In this document: positions 18,425 to 26,306 of the stretch, piece after piece
Layout: each line of letters opens with the position of its first letter
Numbering within the stretch: position 1 is the stretch's first letter
Source: Shewanella violacea DSS12
Lineage (GTDB): Bacteria; Pseudomonadota; Gammaproteobacteria; Enterobacterales; Shewanellaceae
DNA length: 64,000 bases
Assembly: GCF_000091325.1 (NCBI RefSeq)
Contig: NC_014012.1
Span: forward strand, 4,113,685 to 4,177,684
Direction: 5' to 3'
Notes under the pieces: generated by a model
The model's database searches: none
Seen by the model: only the letters and a program-made list of their open reading frames with translations
Told to the model about the DNA's origin: nothing
Program-made: the position numbers and the translations under genes

Positions 18425-19177
18425 ATGACTCAAGATAAACCAAGTATGCGGCTGGCTAAATACCTTGCCATGACAGGACTCTGCTCCCGTAAGGCCGCGA
18501 CTCGCTATATTAGAGACGGCCATATAACCCTAGATGGGCGTCTGGCCAATCATATCGATACCATCAGCTTAATCGAGAGCCCATCAGGCCTTACTAGCCT
18601 AGAGATACTCAAATTCGATGGAGTGCTTATTCAGGGTGTCGAATCTAAGCAGTATTGGATGCTGAATAAATCTGTCGGCACAGATTGTCGCCTCTTGGCC
18701 CATGACCCCAGCTCTCTGTTGCATCTATTGCCTGACAATCCACGCCTCTACCCAGTGGGCCGTTTAGACAAGGACTCCCGTGGCCAGTTGATATTGACCA
18801 ATGATGGTGAGCTTACGCAGCAGTTAATGCACCCAGATTTCGGTCATAGCAAGACTTATCATGTACAAGTCGATGGCAATTTCGAGGATAGTTTCTTAAT
18901 CAAGATGGCCCAAGGCGTCAGCTACCGAGATGTCACCACCCTCCCCTGTAAGATGACCCGCCTTAATGATAACAAGTTTGAGATCATACTCACCCAAGGG
19001 CTCAACCGACAGATCCGCCGCATGAGTCAGGCATTAGGCTATAAGGTTGTCGACCTTAAACGGGTAAACATTCAAAGTTTAGCCCTTGGCGATCTAAAAG
19101 AAGGAGAGATGAGACAACTGACAGCTTTAGAGCAGGCTCTTCTCATAGAGAGTTGCCGACCTTCGAATGAAGGTTAA
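18425..19177 (+). CDS. RluF-like 23S rRNA pseudouridine synthase
   Basis: This 250-residue protein has an S4 RNA-binding domain (RLAKYLAMTGLCSRKAATRY, residues 9-28) and an RsuA/RluB/E/F catalytic domain with the catalytic Asp in VGRLDKDSRG (Asp115), followed by QGLNRQIRRMSQALGYKV. The QGLNRQIRRM block is closest to RluF, which modifies U2604 of 23S rRNA in E. coli. The protein is shorter than E. coli RluF (290) and has Gln where the family usually has Gly after the DKDS loop. It could be a specialised paralogue. Confidence 0.8.
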   Translation: MTQDKPSMRLAKYLAMTGLCSRKAATRYIRDGHITLDGRLANHIDTISLIESPSGLTSLEILKFDGVLIQGVESKQYWMLNKSVGTDCRLLAHDPSSLLHLLPDNPRLYPVGRLDKDSRGQLILTNDGELTQQLMHPDFGHSKTYHVQVDGNFEDSFLIKMAQGVSYRDVTTLPCKMTRLNDNKFEIILTQGLNRQIRRMSQALGYKVVDLKRVNIQSLALGDLKEGEMRQLTALEQALLIESCRPSNEG

Positions 19178-19272
19178 TTACATTTTTGTTTTAGCTTCAA
19201 CTTGAGTTTATTTTGGGTAGTTTGATTGGAGACCGCCCCTTCAATGTAACCTATCGCCTTGCCGGCGAGGGA

Positions 19273-19370
19273 TGTGCAGATACTTCCGTGACACACTGCG
19301 AGTACGTCCTTGTAAGTTCGGCCGTGACATCCTTGTCACGGACGGTCACGGCCGCATCTACACCCGATTA
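19273..19370 (+). repeat. structured repeat, copy 1
   Basis: The outer stem CCGTGAC (19286-19292) / GTCACGG (19345-19351) encloses TAC-GTCCTT-GTA and CGTGAC-ATCCTT-GTCACG (19323-19340), and is followed by CCGCATCTACACC. The same architecture with different stem sequences appears at 19577-19670 and, inverted, at 21562-21660. It is preceded by CGCCTTGCCGGCGAGGGAT, also found at copy 3. Confidence 0.8.
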
Positions 19371-19576
19371 TTTTTCTCTTCGATTGAGGTTTGTGGGTAA
19401 ATCTAAGTTTCGAGTTTGTAACTCATTTTGCCGCAAAGCTTGTTAGTTTTCGAATGAAGCGGGTTACATTTTCTGTTGGGTTCATTTGACTGGTTTAGTA
19501 TTGGGAAGTGTGTTTATTAATCTACCTTCAATGCAATCTATCGCCTGTCCGGCGAGGGATATGCACTATTTATTTT

Positions 19577-19670
19577 GAGAAGGTTCTGCGAGACGCTGGC
19601 TCTTGATTTCAAAAGAGTCTTCCCTGTGGGCTCTGCCAAAACGTCCATGTTTTGAAAGCTCGCAGCCGCA
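19577..19670 (+). repeat. structured repeat, copy 3
   Basis: The outer stem is CTGCGAG (19586-19592) / CTCGCAG (19659-19665) and the inner stem CAAAAC-GTCCAT-GTTTTG (19637-19654), followed by CCGCAC. The upstream CGCCTGTCCGGCGAGGGAT and the flank TTTCGAATGAAG...TTACATTTT repeat the flank of copy 1 about 290 bp away, so a whole segment has been duplicated. Confidence 0.75.
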
Positions 19671-19741
19671 CTTGGTGAATCACAAGAAAATTTGACCTTA
19701 TTCGCCCCGACCCCTTTGTTGCCGACCCCTTTGTTGGTTTC

Positions 19742-19795
19742 CCTGAGTGAACATTGCACTTTATGCAATGATGGAGGTTCTTTGTTTCACTCAGG
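19742..19795. repeat. nested inverted repeat
   Basis: CCTGAGTGAA (19742-19751) and TTCACTCAGG (19786-19795) are exact complements. Inside lies a second hairpin CATTGCA-CTTTA-TGCAATG (19752-19770). Just before it a 16-bp stretch (GACCCCTTTGTTG) is directly repeated. It may be the end of a lost mobile element. Confidence 0.7.
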
Positions 19796-19963
19796 CAGAG
19801 AAACTGGGATTGAGTTCTTTCTATGCTATAACTCATTGTTGAGACATTGGTTTACTGTTAGTCTTGAGTGATTAATGTACTGGAGACCTGTTCTTATTAA
19901 GACCGTTCTTATTCGGAATTCAGCCTAATATACTGTTATACATTTCTAGAGTGAGGTAGCACT

Positions 19964-20581
19964 TTGCCAACATTTTTTCAATTTTTAGAGTTATATGGTG
20001 GGCTTAGTGCAGTTGTTATTGCACTAAATGTAGCCGCATATAAATTGTACTTTTTAAATCAAAAAGTTAACTTGGAAAAGGCTAAAGATAGAGAAATATC
20101 AAAACTTAAAGCAGACCTCGACGCGTCTAATCTTATGTTAGAAAAGTCCTTGGAAAAAATAGCTCATGTAGATCAAAGCCGTTTTGATAAAGAGTTCGAT
20201 ATTTATCAAAAGGTTTGGGAATCACTTACTAAATTAAATATGGAAGCAGAACAGCTTCAGTATAAATTGAAATCAAGTGATTCAATGGAAGAAAAAGATA
20301 AGGATATTTTGAATCTGTTTCACTCGATAATGACAACATCAGAAACCATTCATACCAGCACTCCCTTTTACCCCAAATCTATTCATAAAATAACCACTCT
20401 TATCTTGTCACAATTGCAGGATTACATTAGAAATGTATCAACCATAAGAGATGATGGAAGTGAAAAATTACTTAGTTGGACTTCTGATCATAGTAGAGTA
20501 TATGCAAAGTCTAATTACAATGAACTTGAAGTGGCAATCAAAGAAAGGCTAGATTCACTTTCAGGTGTAAAAAATGTATAA
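19964..20581 (+). CDS. cassette 1 gene: TM-anchored coiled-coil protein, unknown function
   Basis: A 205-residue protein with an N-terminal membrane segment (YGGLSAVVIALNVAAYKLYF, residues 10-29), then a Lys/Glu/Leu-rich coiled coil (about 35-70) and a helical C-terminal part. No family is recognised. Base composition is much richer in A+T than neighbouring genes, as expected for acquired DNA. The start is TTG at 19964 with TGAGGT upstream; no ATG is available nearby. The stop codon overlaps the start of attC1. Cassette genes of this kind are often accessory (toxin, antiphage or surface functions), but nothing here shows which. Confidence 0.75.
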   Translation: MPTFFQFLELYGGLSAVVIALNVAAYKLYFLNQKVNLEKAKDREISKLKADLDASNLMLEKSLEKIAHVDQSRFDKEFDIYQKVWESLTKLNMEAEQLQYKLKSSDSMEEKDKDILNLFHSIMTTSETIHTSTPFYPKSIHKITTLILSQLQDYIRNVSTIRDDGSEKLLSWTSDHSRVYAKSNYNELEVAIKERLDSLSGVKNV

Positions 20582-20674
20582 CAAGCTAATTAATAAGGAC
20601 AAAAAACAGTTGGATGTTTTCGTTCTTCAACATTTTAGCCAACAATTTTTTGCCCATTATTAGGGCGTTAGCAT
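20579..20674 (+). other. attC site 1
   Basis: A 96-bp imperfect palindrome. TAACAAGCTAATTAATAAGG at the left and TTATTAGGGCGTTAGCA at the right pair with each other, as do AACAGTTGG and CCAACAATT around the centre. R'' overlaps the cassette 1 stop codon, and the R' core is GTTAGCA (20668-20674) with the crossover expected between G and TT. The layout resembles Vibrio/Shewanella chromosomal cassette sites. Confidence 0.85.
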
Positions 20675-20689
20675 ACCCATAGGTTCAGC

Positions 20690-21244
20690 ATGCACTTTGA
20701 AATCAGTAAGGAAGAAAAAACATTATTGCTATCCTTGAATAGTGGTATTTCAAAAGTGAAAATATATAAGGGGGGCTCATACCCTTCGGTAGTGTCCTTT
20801 ATTTTGAAAAATGGAAAAACAGTAACTATTTGTATAAAGGAAGAATATGTTGCACATTGGTTTGAAGTGTTTCCTATATCTATTTCAGAAGATAATCTAT
20901 CTGTATCTCCCGAAATAGTATTGGATGGAGCAGATTTTTCACCGGAGGTAGGGTTAAATATTTTAAGTAAAGCAGAATGGACTGTGCCTGCCAATGCCGA
21001 AGAAAAAACTAAAATGATAGGTGAAACTGAAGGTGCAATGGTACAGAGTGAAGGTTTAGCTTCAGAAATACCTTCTAATGCAAATAATCAAGCTACATTG
21101 CATGCAGGAATCGAAATCAATAAAAAATCAGGTATACCATTTATTGTTGCAAGCTCAATTTCTCCTTACACATTATATGTATCAGATTGTAATTTTTACG
21201 AACCATTTGATGAACGAATTTATGATCGAGTTCAGGTATGCTAA
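20690..21244 (+). CDS. cassette 2 gene: unknown protein
   Basis: A 184-residue soluble protein with no recognised family. The N-terminal 100 residues look like a mixed beta domain (VKIYKGGSYPSVVSFILKNG), followed by a Glu/Ala-rich linker (residues 101-130) and a C-terminal segment rich in aromatic residues. No signal peptide or membrane helix. A+T-rich like cassette 1. The ATG lies 21 bp after the cassette start and the stop overlaps attC2. No promoter is obvious inside either cassette, so expression may depend on upstream read-through. Confidence 0.75.
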   Translation: MHFEISKEEKTLLLSLNSGISKVKIYKGGSYPSVVSFILKNGKTVTICIKEEYVAHWFEVFPISISEDNLSVSPEIVLDGADFSPEVGLNILSKAEWTVPANAEEKTKMIGETEGAMVQSEGLASEIPSNANNQATLHAGIEINKKSGIPFIVASSISPYTLYVSDCNFYEPFDERIYDRVQVC

Positions 21245-21307
21245 CAAGTCACTCAAAAGGACAAATAACAGTTGGTTTTTGCTTCTTCGTCGCTTATTTT
21301 AACCAAC
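21242..21307 (+). other. attC site 2, truncated on the right
   Basis: TAACAAGTCACTCAAAAGGA, then AACAGTTGG (to 21275) and AACCAAC (21301-21307), match the left arm and centre of attC1. After CCAAC the expected TTTTTTGCCC...GGCGTTA arm is missing and unrelated sequence begins, so the site has lost R' by deletion or rearrangement. Confidence 0.75.
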
Positions 21308-21560
21308 GACAAAGACGGACCAGGCATACCTCTGCCCCACACCTAATATCCCCTTGTTCAAAGTAGAAGTGCGCTGCGCTTCCACGGAGAACACTGAGAT
21401 AAAGATGAAGATAGAAGACCTCTACAGACTTTAGCCTTTGCCTTTCTTCGTGACCCTTCGAGTCCTCCGTGGTTAATCGCTCCAGTTTGGTTTGCCTAAC
21501 AGCTTATATTCATGTCCAAAGCAATCTAGTGAGCAATAAAAATCAAATCGAAGAAATGTA
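21308..21560. other. intergenic debris after the cassettes
   Basis: No gene seen. CTCCGTGGTTAATCG (about 21462-21476) and TCCACGGAG (21378-21386) form a short inverted repeat, and GAAGTGCGCTGCGCTTC (21366-21383) is a near-perfect palindrome. This looks like remnants of older repeats. Confidence 0.4.
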
Positions 21561-21561
21561 T

Positions 21562-21660
21562 AACCTGATGTGGATGCGGCTGTGGGCTTCGGTTTCAAGG
21601 ATGAAACCGCAGAGCGTATAGGGACATATTTACAGCGTCCCACAGAAGTAGCTGCATGTG
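21562..21660 (-). repeat. structured repeat, copy 2 (inverted)
   Basis: Read on the minus strand, the outer stem is CTGTGGG / CCCACAG (21645-21639 with 21586-21580) and the inner stem CGGTTTC-ATCCTT-GAAACCG (21609-21590). It is followed by CCGCATCCACATCAGG, which matches the end of copy 1. It lies on the far side of the cassettes in opposite orientation to copies 1 and 3. Confidence 0.8.
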
Positions 21661-21762
21661 AGCCTGCTGCAAGCAATAAACACCAATGAAGCTATGGTTC
21701 TCAATAAACTAACCAAATAATAAAACCAGCCCAATGAACCCACAATAGATATTTAAGAAATT

Positions 21763-22010
21763 TGTTATCTGACAAATATTTCAATTTGTTATCTGACAAA
21801 TAAAAAAGCGGCCACCTAAGTGACCGCTTAACTTCAACATTTAGCCCTAGATTCGAAGTGAACACCTAGATTCAAATTCTTAGAGATTCCCCTAGAAACT
21901 AGCAAGCTAGTAGCTCAAATCTCGAATCTCATAGCTCGTAGCTCGTAGCTCGTAGCTCGAATCTCGAACCTCGAAACTCATAGTCCTTAACTTATCGCTT
22001 AAAACTTACA
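21763..22010. repeat. short degenerate repeats before the S46 peptidase gene end
   Basis: TTTGTTATCTGACAAAT is directly repeated at about 21758 and 21785. Between 21890 and 22000, runs of variants of TAGCTCGTAGCTCG, AATCTCGAA and CTCATAG follow each other. No coding potential. Confidence 0.7.
21801..21830 (-). terminator. intrinsic terminator of the S46 peptidase gene
   Basis: On the minus strand AAGCGGTCAC pairs with GTGGCCGCTT (one mismatch) over TTAG, followed by a T-run. It is about 200 bp after the stop codon, beyond the degenerate repeat stretch. Confidence 0.7.
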
Positions 22011-22025
22011 GCTTATAACTCGCCG

Positions 22026-24182
22026 CTAATAAACTATGTCCATCTCGGCTAACAAGTTATCCGCATTATCCAGATACTTCATCACCCAAAGCATGTAACG
22101 GCTATCTACCTGAATAGAACGGTTAGACTCAGGATCGTAACCCCAATCACCGATAATACTCTCGTAAACACCATCAAATAGCAGACCCACTAGCTCGGCG
22201 CGACCGTTTAAGGTCGGTGAACCTGAATTACCACCTGTGGTATCTAAGGTCGACAGGAAGTTAACCGGCACTGAGTCGATAGATTTCATGTAGAAGTCGC
22301 CGTACTGCTTCTGCTTTATAAGCTCCAACTGCTTAGACGGCGCATCGAATGGATCCGCACCTGTGTCTTTAGCCAAAATGCCTTCCAGACGCGTGAATGG
22401 CACAGCTTTTAAGCCATCTTGAGGCGAGTAGCCTTTCACATGACCCACAGTCACACGCAAGCTTGAGTTAGCGTCGGCATAAACCGGCTTACCTTGCTCT
22501 GTGTTGTAAGCAATAATCGCGGCCATATACTGAGGGCGCACTTTCATTAGCTTACCGCCAAGCTCCTTATCCTTCTTCTCAGCTTTCATGTCGGTGTCAT
22601 ACATGGCCACGGCAAACTGAATGAAGGGGTCTTTCGAGGCTTTAAAGTCGGCAACCGGCTTGTCTAACCAAGCAAGGCGCGTATCCATGTCACCCAGTGT
22701 GGTCTTGGCATACATCTTATCTAGAGTCTTAGACAACTGCTTCTCATCTAGCTTCTTGCCGATGCCAAAAACCTTGTCCAGAGCCGCAATACGCTCACTT
22801 GCGGGTAATACGGCGTAGCGCTTAAGCAGATCGAACACTAAGGCCTTATCGACACTGGCTGCATAACGACGATCGATACGTTCCATGCTCGACTTGAAAC
22901 GTGTCATGTCACGTTCCTGATAACCTGGTTCACGAGCCATATCGTCAACTTGTTTCTCATTAGCTAAACGATATAACTTACGTGCTGTAGGCATCATGGT
23001 GCTGTAGCGGATATAACCTAAAATGGTATCTCGGGCCTGATGTTCCTGGCCTTCGGCAATCAAGCTATCCAGCTCGGCCAAGGTCTCACCATATTTGGCT
23101 TTACGCTTACTGGTTTTATTGATCCAGTTAGACAAGTCTGACTCACGACCTTGACGATCTTCGAGTATGGTCGACTTACCGTAGAACTCGATCATAGAGG
23201 TGAAGTTCTTGGCATAGTTTGCCAAGCCTGCAATTAAGCTCTCATACTTGATACGCTCATCACTGCCCTCAAGTGCCGTGTCCTTGATGATCTCTATGAT
23301 ACGCTCACGTAGCATCTTACCTTCAGGGTATGACCACTCGAACTGGTTCTCGACTTCATTGGCGGTGCGGTAACGATTAGTGCGGCCGGGATAACCCGCC
23401 ACCATAACAAAATCACCATCACTCACGCCTTTAGCCGAGACCTTTAAGAAACTCTTTGGCTCATAAGGTACGTTGTCCTTACTGAAATCTGCTGGCTTGC
23501 CATCTTTAGACACATAGCCACGATAGAAGGAGAAATCCCCCGTATGGCGTGGCCACATCCAGTTATCGGTATCGCCGCCATATTTACCCACGCTAGCTGC
23601 TGGGTTATATACCAGACGCACATCGCGGATCTCCAACTGCTTAACCAGGTAATACTCTAAGCCACCGTGGAAGCTGTGCACCTGACAGCGATAACCAGCT
23701 TCGGCCTCACACTCGGCAACCAAAGACTTTTCTTTCAGCTCTACACCCTGATAATAATGGTGACCAAGCTTGTTTTCTAAGCCCAGCTTGACCTTGTCAG
23801 TCACATCCGTCACCGCCTCGGTCACATAGATACGAGAACCCGGTGTCGCCGGTAGCTCTTCGCTGTAAGACTTAGCTAGGAAGCCATCTTTAAGCAGGTT
23901 TTTCTCTGGGGTTGAGTTGTATTGGATTGAGCCATAGGCACAATGATGATTAGTCACCGCCAGGCCCTTTGCAGAGACAAATGATGCAGTACAGCCACCT
24001 AGGCTGATAACCGCATTCATTGGAAATTCAGTTAATTTAGAGATAGATTTCACATCTATCTCTAATCCCTTAGCCTTAAGTTCGTCAGCCATTGCGGGCA
24101 GTTGGTATGGTTGCCACATACCTTCGTCGGCCTGTGCGCCAAAAGTGGCGGCAACAGCGACGGTGAGAAGCCATTTATTCAT
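22026..24182 (-). CDS. S46-family dipeptidyl-peptidase (DPP7/DPP11 type)
   Basis: A 718-residue periplasmic serine peptidase that removes dipeptides from peptide N-termini. It has a signal peptide (MNKWLLTVAVAATFGAQA), the catalytic His in TNHHC (about residue 80), the catalytic Asp in GGDTDNWMWPRHTGD, and the Ser in TGGNSGSPTLNG near the C-terminus. In the loop after LLFD the next residue is Gly. From memory, Gly here goes with DPP7-like preference for hydrophobic residues, and Arg with DPP11. Length is normal for the family. It probably helps peptide use as a nutrient. Single gene. Confidence 0.92.
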   Translation of the reverse strand: MNKWLLTVAVAATFGAQADEGMWQPYQLPAMADELKAKGLEIDVKSISKLTEFPMNAVISLGGCTASFVSAKGLAVTNHHCAYGSIQYNSTPEKNLLKDGFLAKSYSEELPATPGSRIYVTEAVTDVTDKVKLGLENKLGHHYYQGVELKEKSLVAECEAEAGYRCQVHSFHGGLEYYLVKQLEIRDVRLVYNPAASVGKYGGDTDNWMWPRHTGDFSFYRGYVSKDGKPADFSKDNVPYEPKSFLKVSAKGVSDGDFVMVAGYPGRTNRYRTANEVENQFEWSYPEGKMLRERIIEIIKDTALEGSDERIKYESLIAGLANYAKNFTSMIEFYGKSTILEDRQGRESDLSNWINKTSKRKAKYGETLAELDSLIAEGQEHQARDTILGYIRYSTMMPTARKLYRLANEKQVDDMAREPGYQERDMTRFKSSMERIDRRYAASVDKALVFDLLKRYAVLPASERIAALDKVFGIGKKLDEKQLSKTLDKMYAKTTLGDMDTRLAWLDKPVADFKASKDPFIQFAVAMYDTDMKAEKKDKELGGKLMKVRPQYMAAIIAYNTEQGKPVYADANSSLRVTVGHVKGYSPQDGLKAVPFTRLEGILAKDTGADPFDAPSKQLELIKQKQYGDFYMKSIDSVPVNFLSTLDTTGGNSGSPTLNGRAELVGLLFDGVYESIIGDWGYDPESNRSIQVDSRYMLWVMKYLDNADNLLAEMDIVY

Positions 24183-24297
24183 TTTGTTAATTCCATTTCA
24201 AATTATTAATTGCTAATTATTATTCTGTTTTGCTGGTGCTGATTTATATTTTATTATTTTAGAGCCATGGTTAGCCGTTACCCCAAATCGCAGGCAT

Positions 24298-24338
24298 AAA
24301 AAAGCCGAGCCAAATATCTCTATTCGTGCTCGACTTTA
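24298..24338 (-). terminator. intrinsic terminator of the aromatic amino-acid permease gene
   Basis: AAAGCCGAGC (24301-24310) pairs with GCTCGACTTT (24328-24337), one mismatch. On the minus strand the hairpin is followed by a run of T. It lies about 90 bp after the permease stop. Confidence 0.75.
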
Positions 24339-24428
24339 TCATATGCCACCGCCATTAAGACAGCGTGTGAATCAATCCCTTACAAAGCATGTGTAAAGGT
24401 CATCTACATAAGTGGAGTGACGTTTATT

Positions 24429-25628
24429 CTATAGGGCAACCGAAAGTTGTGAACCTATGATAACTGCGCCTAAAATACCGGCAATAACTAGCGCTGGCGT
24501 ACCACCTGAGACCTGATAACCACCCAAGTTCTGCTTACGCTGCTTCAGTGCCATAGCAATCGGCAGGAAGATGATCATCACTACCAGAGGAATGGCAGCG
24601 AAACCCAGCACCTGTATGAAACCATCAGGATAATACAGAGCACACAGTAGAGGCGGCACGAAGGTGATCAGCCAAGTCTTAGCACGACCGGCAAAATCAT
24701 TTTTGGCTCGAGTCAACTCGGCCACATAATCAAACAGACTCATGGTCACACCGAGGAAAGAGGTAATAAGCGCCAAGTTAGCGAAGAGGTCGATACACTG
24801 CTTCAAAATTTCTGAATGAGCCAAACCTTGCAAGGCTGTCACCAACAAAGGCAATGAGCCCTCGAAGCCATAAACAGTCCCGCCACCTAAGGTCCCCAGA
24901 GTCACCATCAACCACAGGATATAGCTAATCAGAGGTATGGTTGAACCAATAATTAAGATCTTGCGCAGTGATACTTGATCGCCATCCATATAACGCACTA
25001 TCGTCGCAATACATACATGGAAACCAAATGAAGTGAAGACGATAGGTACTGCGGCTAACCACAAGTTGTTTAGTTCACCTGTCGAAATCGCCTGACTGGC
25101 AGTATCTGACAACATGACCGACAAATTGACATCGGGAAACAAGAAAGCCACCACGATAACCAGCAAAGCCACCATAGTCGTGAACAAGAACCGAGAGATC
25201 TTATCAATCCAGCCAACCCCAACGGCAATAATACCGCCGAATAATACAGTAAATAAGAGTACTGCGACCTGGTTGTCCAAGGTGATCCCTAAGGGTTCAA
25301 ACCTCGACTCTAGCAGAGACGATCCCCCCATAAGATAGACCATGGTCAAGGCAAACAGCAGACTCATAAATGAGGCCCCCTGAAACAACTGACCAAATTT
25401 GCCTAAAATCTTGCCCGTTATGGCGTGTACGTTATCGCCCACTCCGGTGCGCAGATTAATTTCAAGCATCAATAACGAGGTATAGATGGAGATCCCCCAG
25501 ATCACAACGAGTAGGAGTAGCGCGGGCAGTGTACCCAATGAAGCCGTGGCCAAAGGTAGGGCCAACATACCACCACCGATTGCAGTCCCCGCAACGATAG
25601 CGATTGAGCCAAGCATTTTTAAATTCAC
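24429..25628 (-). CDS. aromatic amino-acid permease (Mtr/TyrP, HAAAP family)
   Basis: A 399-residue inner-membrane protein with eleven predicted helices. The opening KMLGSIAIVAGTAIGGGMLA is the HAAAP-family signature, and FTSFGFHVCIATIVRYM is the other conserved block. It imports tryptophan or tyrosine with protons; which one cannot be decided. GTG at 25628 with AGGA seven bases upstream is the likely start; an ATG four codons later is the alternative. I found no clear TyrR or TrpR operator upstream. Confidence 0.88.
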   Translation of the reverse strand: MNLKMLGSIAIVAGTAIGGGMLALPLATASLGTLPALLLLVVIWGISIYTSLLMLEINLRTGVGDNVHAITGKILGKFGQLFQGASFMSLLFALTMVYLMGGSSLLESRFEPLGITLDNQVAVLLFTVLFGGIIAVGVGWIDKISRFLFTTMVALLVIVVAFLFPDVNLSVMLSDTASQAISTGELNNLWLAAVPIVFTSFGFHVCIATIVRYMDGDQVSLRKILIIGSTIPLISYILWLMVTLGTLGGGTVYGFEGSLPLLVTALQGLAHSEILKQCIDLFANLALITSFLGVTMSLFDYVAELTRAKNDFAGRAKTWLITFVPPLLCALYYPDGFIQVLGFAAIPLVVMIIFLPIAMALKQRKQNLGGYQVSGGTPALVIAGILGAVIIGSQLSVAL

Positions 25629-26082
25629 AAAATTGTCCTGTTAGATATATTTTTATTCTAGATTTTTGGTAGGTCAGATTTAGAACGACTTTGAAGGAGA
25701 GATTTAGCAATTTCGAATCTTCATTAACAGCCCCCAATCGAATCCGGTCAATCGACCTTATGTTTCAATTGGCCTCAATGGCTCAGTTAATAGTTGTTTT
25801 ACCCTATCGACAAAGCCACTGAGGCTGTATAAATCGGGTTAAAAACAGATAGGAATATTTCATTGCTGCTCTTTCTCTAAAATGACTGCTTGCGACATTA
25901 ACAGCTACAAACCTAGTGAGCAAGCCATCTATAGCAAGTGTAAACAAGTTTGAACACTGGCTCAATAAGTTTCCAACAAGCAGGAAACACTTGTGTCACT
26001 GGTGACTTTTTCACTGAGCTTTATTACCAATTCGAGAACTCAGATATTGCGACTCGGCCATCAAAATGTATAATGCCCGCCT
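25629..26082. other. divergent promoter region
   Basis: About 450 bp between the permease start and the riboswitch. Presumably promoters for both directions lie here; I see no gene and no convincing operator. Confidence 0.45.
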
Positions 26083-26265
26083 CTACTTCAGGGGAGTAGC
26101 GAGCAATTTTTGTTGTCGAAATCGATTTACTAAAAGGCAAAAATTGAGTGAGTGTCAACATACTTGGCCACAACGCCATGGTGCTCACAACAATATGACG
26201 TGATGACTCAATATTGTTTTGCAAGACCTGAGTGCAGTGACCGCCCATAAACAAAGGGGGGCCGG
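26083..26265 (+). promoter_or_regulatory. yybP-ykoY-type manganese riboswitch
   Basis: The leader carries the family's conserved parts in order: TTCAGGGGAGTAGC (26088-26100), GTCAACATACTTGGCC in the middle, and GACCGCCCATAAACAAAGG followed by GGGGGCCGGTTTT at the 3' end. This class senses Mn2+ and usually turns expression on at high Mn. It sits directly upstream of a UPF0016 gene, a typical target. Boundaries are approximate, and whether the switch is at transcription or translation is not clear. Confidence 0.88.
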
Positions 26266-26306
26266 TTTTCTGTACTCGGATTTTTGCCCCCCTATAAGGA
26301 AGACTC

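Larger units (their letters stand above)
19936..21307 (+). mobile_element. two integron gene cassettes, no integrase (CALIN-like)
   Basis: Cassette 1 runs 19936-20668 and cassette 2 from 20669 to at least 21307. The 5' end of cassette 1 (GTTATACATTT, 19935-19945) is the perfect reverse complement of its own R'' end (AAATGTATAAC, 20572-20582). The 5' end of cassette 2 (GTTAGCATACC, 20668-20678) is the perfect reverse complement of its R'' end (GGTATGCTAAC, 21235-21245). Each cassette holds one gene starting 21-28 bp from the 5' end and finishing in its attC, the normal cassette layout. No integrase gene or attI is seen, so this is an isolated cluster or an off-site insertion. The last attC lacks its right end. 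Confidence 0.85.

Noticed and set aside
19213..19446. 77-codon frame across repeat copy 1
   Set aside because: It lies inside the structured repeat whose stems change by compensatory substitution, not as codons.
20668..20994. Minus-strand frame opposite cassette 2
   Set aside because: The plus-strand gene fits the cassette boundaries and orientation; the reverse frame crosses the cassette junction.
25629..25830. Leader peptide or TyrR/TrpR operator for the aromatic amino-acid permease
   Set aside because: Short frames there lack aromatic codon runs and I found no consensus operator.
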